64,000 nucleotides of DNA, taken from Streptomyces griseiscabiei (GTDB lineage Bacteria > Actinomycetota > Actinomycetes > Streptomycetales > Streptomycetaceae). The notes beneath the pieces are model-generated. The model ran no database searches. It worked only from the letters and a program-made list of their open reading frames with translations, and was not told the DNA's origin. Positions 56,752 to 64,000 of the stretch are shown piece by piece (the stretch's first letter is position 1; every line of letters starts with the position of its first letter). The position numbers and the translations under genes were made by a program. The stretch lies in assembly GCF_020010925.1 (NCBI RefSeq), contig NZ_JAGJBZ010000002.1:1550001-1614000 (forward strand). The letters run 5' to 3'.

Positions 56752-58908
56752 ATGAGCCAGCAGGGGGAGAGGCCGACCGGTCAAGAGGACGACTGGTGGC
56801 GGCAGTTGTACGACGACGCGAGCGGGGACACGGGCCCCTCGGTGGCGGCCGATTCCCTCGACGACCGCTTCGCCTCGGCGTCGGACACGGTACGCAAGCC
56901 GCCGCGGGGGCCGGGAGCGCCGGGGTCGTCCGGAGCGCCACGGACACCGGGGGCCTCGGAGTCGCCGGGGGTGCCGGCGGACCCGGCGAGTGCGGCGGGC
57001 GGGCCGCGCGGGCAGGGCGGTCCGGGGGCGTCGACACAGGTGGACCGGGTGAGCCCTGCGAACCCAGCGGGCGCGTGGGGTGCCTCGGGGGCCTCGGGTG
57101 CGTCGAGTCCCCGGGGTGCCTGGGGGGCTGTCCCGGGCACGTCGGGTGCCTGGGCGGCCGTGCCGGGTACGTCCGCCGCCAGGGGAGTGCCGGGCGGCGG
57201 CGGCCGTACACCGGCCGGGCCGAGCGCATCGGCCGGATCGACCGGATGGGACACCGGATCGGCCGACTCGGACACCGCTTCGGACACCGCTTCGGACACC
57301 GGGTCGAAGCCGACGAACGGCCCGCGCCCAGCGCCACCCGCCTCGGCCCCACCCGCCTCGGCCCCACCCGTCCCGGGCCGACCCCCCGTCGCGCCGGGCG
57401 CCCTGTCGGACAGAGTGCCTCCCCAGGGTTCACCGGGCGGCCCCGGCCCCGGTGGCGCCCCGCCACCGCGCCCGTCCGCTCCGCCTTGGCGTGCCCCCGC
57501 CCCCGCCGGGGACGCCCTCCGCCGTAGCGGTCTCACTCCGCAGCCCGCGCCCTGGGAGCCGCCGTCGGCCCAGCCGTCGGGCCCCGTGACCTTCCCGCCC
57601 GGCCCCACCCCGTCGGGCTTCCGCACGGCCACGCCGTGGGGGCGCACGCCCGCGCGGCCACCCGCCCCCGGGCAGCAGCCCTCCGCGCCCCCGCTGCCAC
57701 CACCCGGGGTGCCCACCTCGCGCCCCCCTACCGACGTGACCCCTGCCTACGGCGGCCGGCGCCAGGCGGATCCGCGGAGCGACGCGACGCCTCCGCAGGA
57801 CGCCCCCCACGGCGGCCCGCCCTCCTCGCCTCCTCTGCCCGTTCTGCCCCCGTCCCCCCGACCGGCCCCCGAGCCGTCCGATGCCCGGCCCTCCACCCAA
57901 CTGGACCTTCCGACGCTTCAGGCCGACGAGGTCTCCCTCGTCGGCGGGGTCGGGTACGTGGGGTCCGGGCCGCCGACGTACGACGCGGAGCCGACCGCGT
58001 TGCCGGTGGCGGATCCGGAGGATCTGGGGGACCTGGTGGCGGACACGGTGCTGGACGGCGCGCGCTACGGGGCGTGCACGCTGCGCGCCGCGTCGCTACG
58101 CGGCGACTCCGCGCGCTACCGGGGCGAGCCACGCCGCGACGCGCTGCTCACCGCCCGCTTCGGTCTGGGCGAACAGGCCCTCGTGCTCGTGGCCATGGCG
58201 ACCGGCGCCCGCGCCACCCCGGGCGCACACCGCGCGGCGGCAGAGGCCTGCCGCTGGATCGGGCGGGCCATCGGGCTGAGCCATGCGCGGCTGGTGGAGG
58301 ACATCCGGGCCGGCCGGCGCGGCGATCTGAAGTCGGGGCTGCACCGCCTCACCGACCGCAGCCTCGGCAAACTCCGCGCCAGCGCCGTCGAACAGGGGCT
58401 CGACCCCGAGGAGTACACGGCGAGCCTGCGCTGTCTGCTGCTCCCGGCCGACCCCCGGTGCCGTACGCGGGTGTTCTTCGGGGTCGGCGCCGGGGGACTG
58501 TTCCGGCTGCGGGGCGGGGAGTGGCAGGACATAGAGCCGCGGGTCGCCGACACGGCGGGCGCGCCGGTGGTCGGCTTCGGCTCGCTGCCGCACGAGACCC
58601 CCGACGGCGACCGCCTCACCATGGACCTCGGCATCGCGACACCGCCCAGTCCGTACGAACCCGCCCCCGCCCCGCCCCGCGAACCCTTCCGGTTCCGCGC
58701 GTCGGTGGCCCGGGAGGAGGACGTCCTGCTGCTGTGCACCGGCGGTCTGGCCGAACCGCTGCGCGGCGAGGCGCCGCTCGCCGAGCATCTGGCGGCGCGC
58801 TGGGGAGCCGTGGAGCCCCCCGGTCTCGCCGCCTTCCTCGCCGACGCGCAGGTCAGGGTCAAGGGGTACGCGGACGACCGTACGGCCGCCGCCGTGTGGG
58901 AGTCGTGA
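56752..58908 (+). CDS. PP2C-like protein with a long disordered N-terminus
   Basis: 718 residues, ATG with AGGGG six bases upstream. Residues about 48-380 are almost only Pro, Ala, Gly, Ser and Thr with internal short repeats (for example around 57265-57300 and 57335-57375) and no fold. From about residue 385 a PP2C-type phosphatase fold is visible: TLRAASLRGDSARYRGEPRRDALLTARFG, LVLVAMATGARATP, EDVLLLCTGGLAEPLRGE and the final GYADDRTAAAVW. The usual metal-binding GD..GG is replaced, so it may be a weak or inactive relative. Such proteins in Streptomyces often accompany type VII secretion or regulatory kinases; none is nearby. Confidence 0.7.
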   Translation: MSQQGERPTGQEDDWWRQLYDDASGDTGPSVAADSLDDRFASASDTVRKPPRGPGAPGSSGAPRTPGASESPGVPADPASAAGGPRGQGGPGASTQVDRVSPANPAGAWGASGASGASSPRGAWGAVPGTSGAWAAVPGTSAARGVPGGGGRTPAGPSASAGSTGWDTGSADSDTASDTASDTGSKPTNGPRPAPPASAPPASAPPVPGRPPVAPGALSDRVPPQGSPGGPGPGGAPPPRPSAPPWRAPAPAGDALRRSGLTPQPAPWEPPSAQPSGPVTFPPGPTPSGFRTATPWGRTPARPPAPGQQPSAPPLPPPGVPTSRPPTDVTPAYGGRRQADPRSDATPPQDAPHGGPPSSPPLPVLPPSPRPAPEPSDARPSTQLDLPTLQADEVSLVGGVGYVGSGPPTYDAEPTALPVADPEDLGDLVADTVLDGARYGACTLRAASLRGDSARYRGEPRRDALLTARFGLGEQALVLVAMATGARATPGAHRAAAEACRWIGRAIGLSHARLVEDIRAGRRGDLKSGLHRLTDRSLGKLRASAVEQGLDPEEYTASLRCLLLPADPRCRTRVFFGVGAGGLFRLRGGEWQDIEPRVADTAGAPVVGFGSLPHETPDGDRLTMDLGIATPPSPYEPAPAPPREPFRFRASVAREEDVLLLCTGGLAEPLRGEAPLAEHLAARWGAVEPPGLAAFLADAQVRVKGYADDRTAAAVWES

Positions 58909-59396
58909 CGCGACGGCCCGGCGCGGGATCAGGGGCGTCAATCAGCCGCGGGTGGCCTCGGGTTGGCCGGTAAGGGCGCAGGAGAGGGCGCAGGATTCCG
59001 GCCAATCAACATCATCGGTGTGAGTGCTCCGGCCCGTGCGGGGTAGACGGTTCGGTCGCGGAAGTCGAGCCCCGGTGGCGTACGGACGGATCGACAGTCT
59101 CGTCTGGGCAGTTGGGCCCGGCGGCCGCGATCGGGCCGGGGCGGTCCGGAGCGGGCGGGGCGCCGGGTTCGTCGGGCTGTGCGGCGGTTTCGCGGCGGGG
59201 GAAGCGCTGTCACAAGGTACCGGCAGCTGGCTTGACTCTGTGCGTTTGAAAGCGTACGGACGGTCGTTGACGATTCGACATGAGTGCCGCGATCCGGACG
59301 GGGCATGGATCCCCGTGTACGTGTTCGAGCAGGAGGGGAATCGTCATCGGCTTGTGGGCGGGGGTCATGAAGAGGCAGGCGCGAGGGGGCGGTCCC
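58909..59396. other. Gene-free gap with a promoter-like sequence
   Basis: 488 bases with no convincing gene. TTGACT (59232-59237), 17 bases and TACGGA (59255-59260) could be a promoter for the ATPase downstream. If it is, the downstream gene might start as early as ATG 59280. Confidence 0.4.
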
Positions 59397-59846
59397 ATGG
59401 CGATCGGGGCCTCCTCGGCAGAGGTGGAGGAGACGACCGGTGACGCGGCGGACAAGGCCGACGCCGAACAGCTCAGGCGCAGACTCGGGCGGGCGGATCT
59501 GAGGGCGGTTCCCGAGGCCCGCAGGGCGCTGCGGGAGCTGCTGCGGCAATGGGGGCGGCCGGAGCGATCGGAGATAGCGGAACTGCTGACGAGCGAGCTG
59601 GTCACCAACGCGCTCGTCCACACCGACCACGACGCGGTCCTGACGGCCACCGTCTCACCGAGCGGACTCCACGTGGAGGTACGGGACTTCGTGGGGCGCA
59701 GGCCCCGACCGAGGGTGGCGCCCGCCGACGACAGCACGAGCGGCCGCGGTCTCCTGCTCGTCCAGTCGCTGGCCGACGCCTGGGGAGTACGGGCGCACGG
59801 GGTGGGCAAGGCGGTGTGGTTCGACCTGGACGGCGGGCTCACCTGA
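59397..59846 (+). CDS. Anti-sigma-type ATP-binding protein (HATPase_c)
   Basis: 149 residues from the ATG at 59397 (GAGGGGG eight bases upstream); earlier ATGs at 59367 and 59280 are possible. The GHKL fold is clear: the N box ELLTSELVTNALVHTD, the G1 region VEVRDFVG, and the G2 box GRGLLLVQSLADAWG. It belongs to the small Streptomyces RsbW/SpoIIAB-like group that binds ATP and partner proteins, often alternative sigma factors or anti-anti-sigma factors; most are not tested. No sigma or STAS gene is next to it, so its partner is unknown. Confidence 0.85.
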   Translation: MAIGASSAEVEETTGDAADKADAEQLRRRLGRADLRAVPEARRALRELLRQWGRPERSEIAELLTSELVTNALVHTDHDAVLTATVSPSGLHVEVRDFVGRRPRPRVAPADDSTSGRGLLLVQSLADAWGVRAHGVGKAVWFDLDGGLT

Positions 59847-59897
59847 CTCCGCGAACAACCTCACCGGCGACGGACATGAGCGTCGGACATGAGCAAC

Positions 59898-59932
59898 GGA
59901 CAGGGGCGCGGCTCGCTGCCGCGCCCCTGTCC
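59898..59932. terminator. Bidirectional intrinsic terminator
   Basis: Fourteen-base perfect arms GGACAGGGGCGCGG / CCGCGCCCCTGTCC around a seven-base loop, between two convergent genes. Confidence 0.85.
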
Positions 59933-59963
59933 GATGTGTGGCTCTGTGGCCTGTGACGTCCGC

Positions 59964-61025
59964 TCAGCCGAACTGCTGCTCCAGGTCCTTGAGCTTGCGC
60001 TCCAGGGAGTCGAGCCGCGGCAGGGCCATGGTGTCGTCCTCGGCGGTGAGGTCGACGGTGATCGACTTGTCAGCGCCGTTGCGGACGGGCTGCAGGGAGG
60101 GACGCGTACGCACGGGCAGCTGCTCGGGCGTGGATATGGCGGAGTCCGAGGCCACCTGGGCCGCCGGTACACGCTCCACGGTGGTGTCGACCTGGCGTCC
60201 GCCGCCACCGCCACCGCCGCCGCCCCGGCCGGGCAGACCGCGGTGGCCCCGGCTGATGGCCTTGAGGTGGGCGCGCTCCAGACGCTCCTGCTCCCGCTTG
60301 CGCGAGCGGTTCTCCTCCTTCATCCGCTTGTCCTCACGCACCTCGTCCACGGCCTCGTCCAGGCTGCGCACACCCTCCAGGAGCATGAGCGACCAGGCCC
60401 TGTACGTCTCACGCGGGGCGCGCAGCCAGCGGACCACGCGGATCTGCGGCAGCGGACGCGGCACGAGACCCTGCTCGCGCAGCGCGGCCCGGCGGGTCTG
60501 CTTCAGCGCGCGGTCGAACAGCACCGCGGCGGAGAGGGACATGCCGGCGAAGAACTGCGGGGCGCCGTCGTGGCCGAGACCCCGGGGCGCGTGCACCCAG
60601 TTGAACCAGGCCGCCGCACCGGCGAACGTCCACACCAGTATCCGGGAGCCGAGGGCCGCGTCACCGTGGCTGGCCTCGCGCACCGCGAGCACCGAGCAGA
60701 ACATGGCGGCGCCGTCCAGGCCGAACGGAACCAGGTACTGCCACCCGTCGGTGAGGCCCAGGTTCTGCTCGCCGAAGCCGACCAGGCCGCGGAAGGAGAG
60801 CGCGGCGGCGACCGCGGCACAGCAGAAGAGGAGGATGTAGGAGAAGAGACCGTAGAGACTCTCCTTGCGCCTACGGCGCTCCTCGCTACGTTCCCAGGAA
60901 TCCTCGGTCTTCGCGTGCTCCCCGGCGCGCTTGCCGCGCGCGAGCACCGCAACCGCCGCCAGCATGCCCAGGAGCAGTACGGCGCCCGGAAGCAGCCAGT
61001 TCAGCGATATGTCGGTCAATCTCAT
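59964..61025 (-). CDS. DUF2637-family membrane protein
   Basis: 353 residues from the ATG at 61025 (AAGGG eight bases upstream). The first helix (LNWLLPGAVLLLGMLAAVAVLA) is followed by a charged loop, then three helices of the DUF2637 core (LFSYILLFCCAAVAAALSF, YLVPFGLDGAAMFCSVLAV, ILVWTFAGAAAWFNWVHA). The long cytoplasmic C-terminus is basic and helical (KRMKEENRSRKREQERLERAHLK), has a poly-Gly run, and ends in a coiled coil (LPRLDSLERKLKDLEQQFG). The family is restricted to actinobacteria and relates to plasmid-spread proteins; a chromosomal role is unknown. Confidence 0.8.
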   Translation of the reverse strand: MRLTDISLNWLLPGAVLLLGMLAAVAVLARGKRAGEHAKTEDSWERSEERRRRKESLYGLFSYILLFCCAAVAAALSFRGLVGFGEQNLGLTDGWQYLVPFGLDGAAMFCSVLAVREASHGDAALGSRILVWTFAGAAAWFNWVHAPRGLGHDGAPQFFAGMSLSAAVLFDRALKQTRRAALREQGLVPRPLPQIRVVRWLRAPRETYRAWSLMLLEGVRSLDEAVDEVREDKRMKEENRSRKREQERLERAHLKAISRGHRGLPGRGGGGGGGGGRQVDTTVERVPAAQVASDSAISTPEQLPVRTRPSLQPVRNGADKSITVDLTAEDDTMALPRLDSLERKLKDLEQQFG

Positions 61026-61403
61026 CAGGGGTCCCTTGCATTGGGATAGGGCGTAACGCCCGCCATAGTGGCCCAATCCTCGCGGCCCTCAGGGGGTTTC
61101 GGGGCAAGAGACCGCCAAAGAAGTGCAATGAGTGACGCCAGGCGGCATTCTGCTCGAACTACCGCGCGAGGGACGGGAGTTGAGTGCGAGTGAGATTACC
61201 CGTTCGAGTGGTTCAACGGAAAGTTCCTGCGGCAAGTGAGGAATTTGTGAACCAGTTGTAATCAAACGAGGATCCCACCCGGAGTTGATCTTACGGCACA
61301 TGCCGCGGGCGATCGCCGGGGGGTCGTCCGGCGAGAAGCATCCTCGGGTCGCGAGCCCCCGTCAACTGCCGGAGGGGGCCGACGGCTTGCGCGGGACGGG
61401 GCG
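61026..61403. other. Gene-free region upstream of the DUF2637 gene
   Basis: 378 bases, less GC-rich than its surroundings (61120-61290), with no credible coding frame. It should hold the DUF2637 promoter. No strong hairpin or dyad was seen. Confidence 0.5.
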
Positions 61404-62282
61404 TCAGCCCGTCCCGGCCGCACCGGCGGCGGCCGTCAGCCTGGTGATCCGGTCCGCCTCGCAGGTGCGCGGGCAGGTGACACAGGTGTCGTCCGGGGCG
61501 ATCGTGTAGAACATGCAGCAGCTCGCCCGGTCCCGGGTGGGCAGCGACTCGCCGCCGGGACCGGTCAGTTCACGGAAGCCCGCGGCGCCCACGTACGGCT
61601 TGGTCGCCCCCGGCAGCAGCAGCTCCAGCTCGCGCCGGCAGCGCCGGTGTTCGTCGGGGCCGAGGAGTTCGGAGACGTACCAGATCCCCTCGACGATCTC
61701 GTCGGTCGCCATGCCCCACAGTGCGCGTCCGCGCCGCCGCATCCGGGGACCGAAGCCGCCGAGGACCGGCTCTATGTGCTCGGCGAACGCCGCCCGCACC
61801 TCGGCCCGCAGTACCTCCTCGTCCGGGACCACCCGGGCACCCGGCTCGCCGGCCGCGGGATCGTCCGGCAGGCAGCTGAACGTTTCGCCGCGCACCACCA
61901 GCCGGCTCTGCTCCCGCTGGAACGCCACCTGTCCGGCGGGGAACCGCGGCACCCGGCGCAGCAGGAACCAGGGGACGGTGAAGAGCAGGCACGCGTACCA
62001 GGCGTAGCGGTGCAGTCCGAAGGCCGCCACCACGTCCGGGCGGCCCTCGCGGCCGTAGTCCCGCAGGATCTGGGCCTCGTCCCAGGCGAGGAAGGTGTCC
62101 AGCTCGGCCCCGGCCGCCGCGAGTCCGGCGGCGGACACCCACCCCTCGCCCACGGGCAAGGGCTCCATGGGGGAGAGTTCTGTCACGCTCACCATCGGCA
62201 GGACCTCGGTGAGACGCGCGTACGCCGCCGCCATGGGCGACGTGCGCGAAGTGGGGGCCGGGGCCGGAGCTGAGTGGGGCAT
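61404..62282 (-). CDS. FhuF-like (2Fe-2S) ferric-siderophore reductase
   Basis: 292 residues from the ATG at 62282; the frame continues upstream through the iron box, which would not be translated. The fold is FhuF-like (AAGLAAAGAELDTFLAWDEAQILRDYG, FGLHRYAWYACLLFTVPWFLLRRVPRFP) and the C-terminus carries the diagnostic cysteines SCCMFYTIAPDDTCVTCPRTCEADR, a CCX10CX2C arrangement that binds a 2Fe-2S cluster. Such proteins reduce iron from ferric siderophores in the cytoplasm. An iron box lies 28 bases upstream of the start, so it is expected to be repressed when iron is plentiful. No transporter gene is adjacent. Confidence 0.85.
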   Translation of the reverse strand: MPHSAPAPAPTSRTSPMAAAYARLTEVLPMVSVTELSPMEPLPVGEGWVSAAGLAAAGAELDTFLAWDEAQILRDYGREGRPDVVAAFGLHRYAWYACLLFTVPWFLLRRVPRFPAGQVAFQREQSRLVVRGETFSCLPDDPAAGEPGARVVPDEEVLRAEVRAAFAEHIEPVLGGFGPRMRRRGRALWGMATDEIVEGIWYVSELLGPDEHRRCRRELELLLPGATKPYVGAAGFRELTGPGGESLPTRDRASCCMFYTIAPDDTCVTCPRTCEADRITRLTAAAGAAGTG

Positions 62283-62309
62283 ACGGGGACCACCGTTTCG
62301 CCGTCGGTG

Positions 62310-62328
62310 CCAAGTAAGGCTTACCTTA
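62310..62328. promoter_or_regulatory. Iron box (IdeR/DmdR type)
   Basis: GTAAG-G-CTTAC dyad centred on 62319, extended by CTTA on the right, resembling TTAGGTTAGGCTAACCTAA. It sits just upstream of the FhuF-like gene start. Confidence 0.75.
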
Positions 62329-62480
62329 CCCGAGGTGGTCGAGGTTTGAACTGAGGGCATGTGCGCCTATGGTGCTTTACGACCGGTAACAACCCCAGTA
62401 GTGATGTAAGCGCCCCCATGTACCCCGTCGGCCGCCCCACTCGGCCCGACGGACACCCGACTCGGCTCGCAGGAGGACCC

Positions 62481-63416
62481 GTGGAGCAGGCCGGACCGCG
62501 CTCGCGCGAGGCCGCCGCGAGTGCGCCGGAGGTCCCCGCCGCGCCCCGTCCGGCGTCGGCGTACCGGGTGCCCGCGCAGCCCGGGGTCGCGGACGTCGAC
62601 CGGGAACGGGGCATCGCGGCGGACGGCCGCCCGGGCGCGGCGCACGGGGACACGCGCTCCGGTGACACCCGGTCCGGCGGCACCCGCTCCGACGACACCC
62701 GCCCCGGTGCCGACGCGGCCCGGGGCGAGCACACGCACAGCGAGACACCGATCCCGCTGCCGCGCGCCCAAGGGCGCCCCGTCGTGCAGCGGGCCTCCGT
62801 GCGCGGGCAGATCCTGGACGCGCTGCGGGCCGCGCTCGCGGGCGGGGAGCTGACACCCGGCGAGGTGTACTCGGCACCGGCCCTCGGCGAGCAGTTCGGG
62901 GTCTCCGCGACCCCCGTGCGCGAGGCGATGCAGCAACTCGCCATCGAGGGCGCGGTCGAGGTCGTGCCCAACCGGGGCTTCCGGGTCGTCCGGCGGGGCG
63001 CCCGCGAGCTGGCCGAACTCGCCGAGGTGCGGGCGCTGCTCCAGGTGCCGGTGATCGCCCGTCTCGCCCGTACGGTGCCGGCGGACCGGTGGGGTGAGCT
63101 GCGGCCCCTCGCCGACGAGACGGCCCGCGCGGCGTCCTCCGGGTGCCGGGCCACGTACGGCGACGCGGACCGGGCCTTCCACCGGGGGGTGCTGGGGCTG
63201 GCCGGGAACGAGCAGTTGCTGCAGCTCACGGACGACCTCCACCGGCGTACGCAACTGCCGCTGGGGGGTGCGCACGTGGGTGCCTCCGGCAGTGGGGGGC
63301 GGGTGGAGCTGATGGCTGACGCCGCGGAGCACATCGCGTTGCTGGACGCGTTGATGGCCGGGGACCTGGAGGCCGCGTGCTGTCTGGTGGAGCGGCATTT
63401 CGGGGTGGGGGGCTGA
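62481..63416 (+). CDS. GntR-family transcriptional regulator (FCD type)
   Basis: 311 residues from GTG at 62481 with a very good ribosome site (GCAGGAGG four bases away). The first 95 residues are disordered, Pro/Ala/Arg-rich, with a small repeat GDTRSGDTRSGGTRSDDTR. The GntR winged helix follows (VRGQILDALRAALAGGELTPG, then LGEQFGVSATPVREAMQQLAIEGAVEVVPNRGFRVV), and a helical FCD-type effector domain (about 190-311, EVRALLQVPVIARLA, DRAFHRGVLGLAGNEQLLQL, EHIALLDALMAGDLEAACCLVERHF) that usually binds a small carboxylate. Targets are unknown. Confidence 0.88.
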   Translation: MEQAGPRSREAAASAPEVPAAPRPASAYRVPAQPGVADVDRERGIAADGRPGAAHGDTRSGDTRSGGTRSDDTRPGADAARGEHTHSETPIPLPRAQGRPVVQRASVRGQILDALRAALAGGELTPGEVYSAPALGEQFGVSATPVREAMQQLAIEGAVEVVPNRGFRVVRRGARELAELAEVRALLQVPVIARLARTVPADRWGELRPLADETARAASSGCRATYGDADRAFHRGVLGLAGNEQLLQLTDDLHRRTQLPLGGAHVGASGSGGRVELMADAAEHIALLDALMAGDLEAACCLVERHFGVGG

Positions 63417-63422
63417 GGATTC

Positions 63423-63604
63423 GTCGGCGGGTGCGGCCCGGTGGGGCTTCTCGCGCAGTTCCCCGCGCCCCTGAAAAGCAGGGGCTGCGCCCCGTGCTTT
63501 TCAGGCCCGCCGCCGGTTGGCTTCCAGGCCCGCGGGGGCCTGGGCTTTCAGGGGCGCGGGGAACTGCGCGAACGGCCCCCACCGGACCCGCAGCCGCCGA
63601 CGAA
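63423..63604. repeat. Intergenic hairpin repeat, copy 5
   Basis: Arms 63453-63477 and 63547-63571 are perfect 25-base complements, nested inside further matching flanks (GTCGGCGGGTGCGG against the reverse complement ending at about 63602), so about 180 bases can fold. The left half matches the copy at 22363-22450. It follows the GntR gene. Confidence 0.85.
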
Positions 63605-63636
63605 CCCGCACCCCCGAGCCATGAGGCGCCCGGCCC

Positions 63637-63999
63637 TCACGCCGTCGCGGCCGGTGGTGGTGCCAACTGGCGGGCCAGCCACGTCGGTACGCCGCCGAGG
63701 AGCCGGAACAGGCGGCCGGCCTCCTCGCGGAGGCGGGACGCCTCCGGCTCGGACTCCGTGTCGGCCAGGGAGACGAGCGCCGGGGCCGTGCCCACCAGAT
63801 ACCCCAACTCCTCCCGGATCCGCAGGGATTCGGCGAAGCCGTGCCGCGCCTCGGCCAACTCCCCGTCGCGGAAGGCGAGTCCGGCGAGGTGACGCCAGGT
63901 GAAGGACTGCAGGAGCAGATCGTCATGGGCGGTCGCCCCCGCGTGCGCCCGCCGGTACGCCGCGCGCGCCGCCTGCGGGGAGCGCGTGAGGTTCTCGGC
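63637..63999 (-). CDS. C-terminal part of a TPR-containing protein (partial)
   Basis: The frame is open to the window edge; 120 residues are visible and the start lies outside. It reads as paired helices typical of tetratricopeptide repeats: RAAYRRAHAGATAHDDLLLQSFTWRHLAGLAFRDGELAEARHGFAESLRIREELGY, a standard ELAEAR..F..SL spacing. Such C-termini occur in Streptomyces regulators and in stand-alone TPR proteins; the rest of the gene is needed to tell. Confidence 0.6.
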   Translation of the reverse strand, partial: AENLTRSPQAARAAYRRAHAGATAHDDLLLQSFTWRHLAGLAFRDGELAEARHGFAESLRIREELGYLVGTAPALVSLADTESEPEASRLREEAGRLFRLLGGVPTWLARQLAPPPAATA

Positions 64000-64000
64000 G

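Noticed and set aside
56251..56755. Several 70-150-residue ORFs in the gap before the PP2C-like gene
   Set aside because: No ribosome site, Arg/Pro/Ser-rich translations typical of wrong-frame GC DNA, and mutual overlap.
59024..59443. 139-residue ORF before the anti-sigma-type ATPase
   Set aside because: It overlaps the ATPase start out of frame, lacks a ribosome site and covers a promoter-like sequence.
61026..61403. tRNA or small structured RNA in the AT-richer gap
   Set aside because: No cloverleaf arms or clear hairpin could be drawn by eye.

Overview
The window is a very GC-rich stretch with strong third-position G/C bias, GTG/TTG starts next to ATG, twin-arginine exported enzymes, a sugar ABC importer with no ATPase of its own, a DUF2637 membrane protein and an IdeR/DmdR-type iron box. 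Together these point to the chromosome of a Streptomyces or a close relative. No rRNA, tRNA, CRISPR array, prophage or intact insertion sequence was seen. All functions are inferred from motifs read in the translated sequence; no database search was possible.

Left part (1-6.9 kb): the tail of a secreted Ig-like protein, two neighbouring exported alginate-lyase-superfamily proteins and a type-B carboxylesterase. 6.9-10.4 kb: a GbsR/MarR-type regulator divergent from a DUF4097 protein and a DrrA/DrrB-type ABC exporter, with a dense cluster of GCAAC/GTTGC dyads between them. 10.4-14.4 kb: a LacI-type regulator with its own operator-like palindrome, a 162-bp inverted-repeat element, and a divergent homocysteine methyltransferase / amino-acid permease pair.

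Central part (14.4-31 kb): an exported carbohydrate-degrading region. It has a surface protein with autotransporter-like beta repeats, two GH43 enzymes (one resembling exo-beta-1,3-galactanase with a ricin-type lectin), a PL4-type rhamnogalacturonan lyase divergent from a rhamnogalacturonan acetylesterase, and a DUF2264 protein. These fit stepwise attack on pectic rhamnogalacturonan I and arabinogalactan side chains outside the cell. An unrecognised secreted protein, a TetR regulator, a DNase I-fold/jacalin fusion and an exported PHP protein follow.

Sugar import block (31-38.8 kb): solute-binding lipoprotein, two permeases and a GH2 beta-galactosidase form one minus-strand operon, with a ROK repressor gene just upstream. 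A similar sequence element precedes both the operon and the repressor gene. It probably brings in galactosides released outside and hydrolyses them inside. Next is a striking array of about 118-bp tandem repeats (38.9-39.6 kb), an alditol oxidase, a 2-hydroxyacid dehydrogenase, a small SH3-like secreted protein and a 1490-residue exported multidomain protein of unrecognised type.

Right part (47.6-64 kb): a radical-SAM-like protein with unusual cysteine spacing, a membrane protein joining a sigma-region-4-like and anti-sigma zinc motif to an outside cellulose-binding domain, a 23-residue leader-like peptide before RsgA, an Ada-AraC-AlkA fusion whose glycosylase part looks eroded, Ogt, an SGNH hydrolase, DUF456, a PP2C-like protein, an anti-sigma-type ATPase, a DUF2637 protein, an iron-regulated FhuF-like protein, a GntR regulator and a cut-off TPR protein. 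One family of intergenic hairpin repeats recurs five times, each time at the 3' end of a gene.
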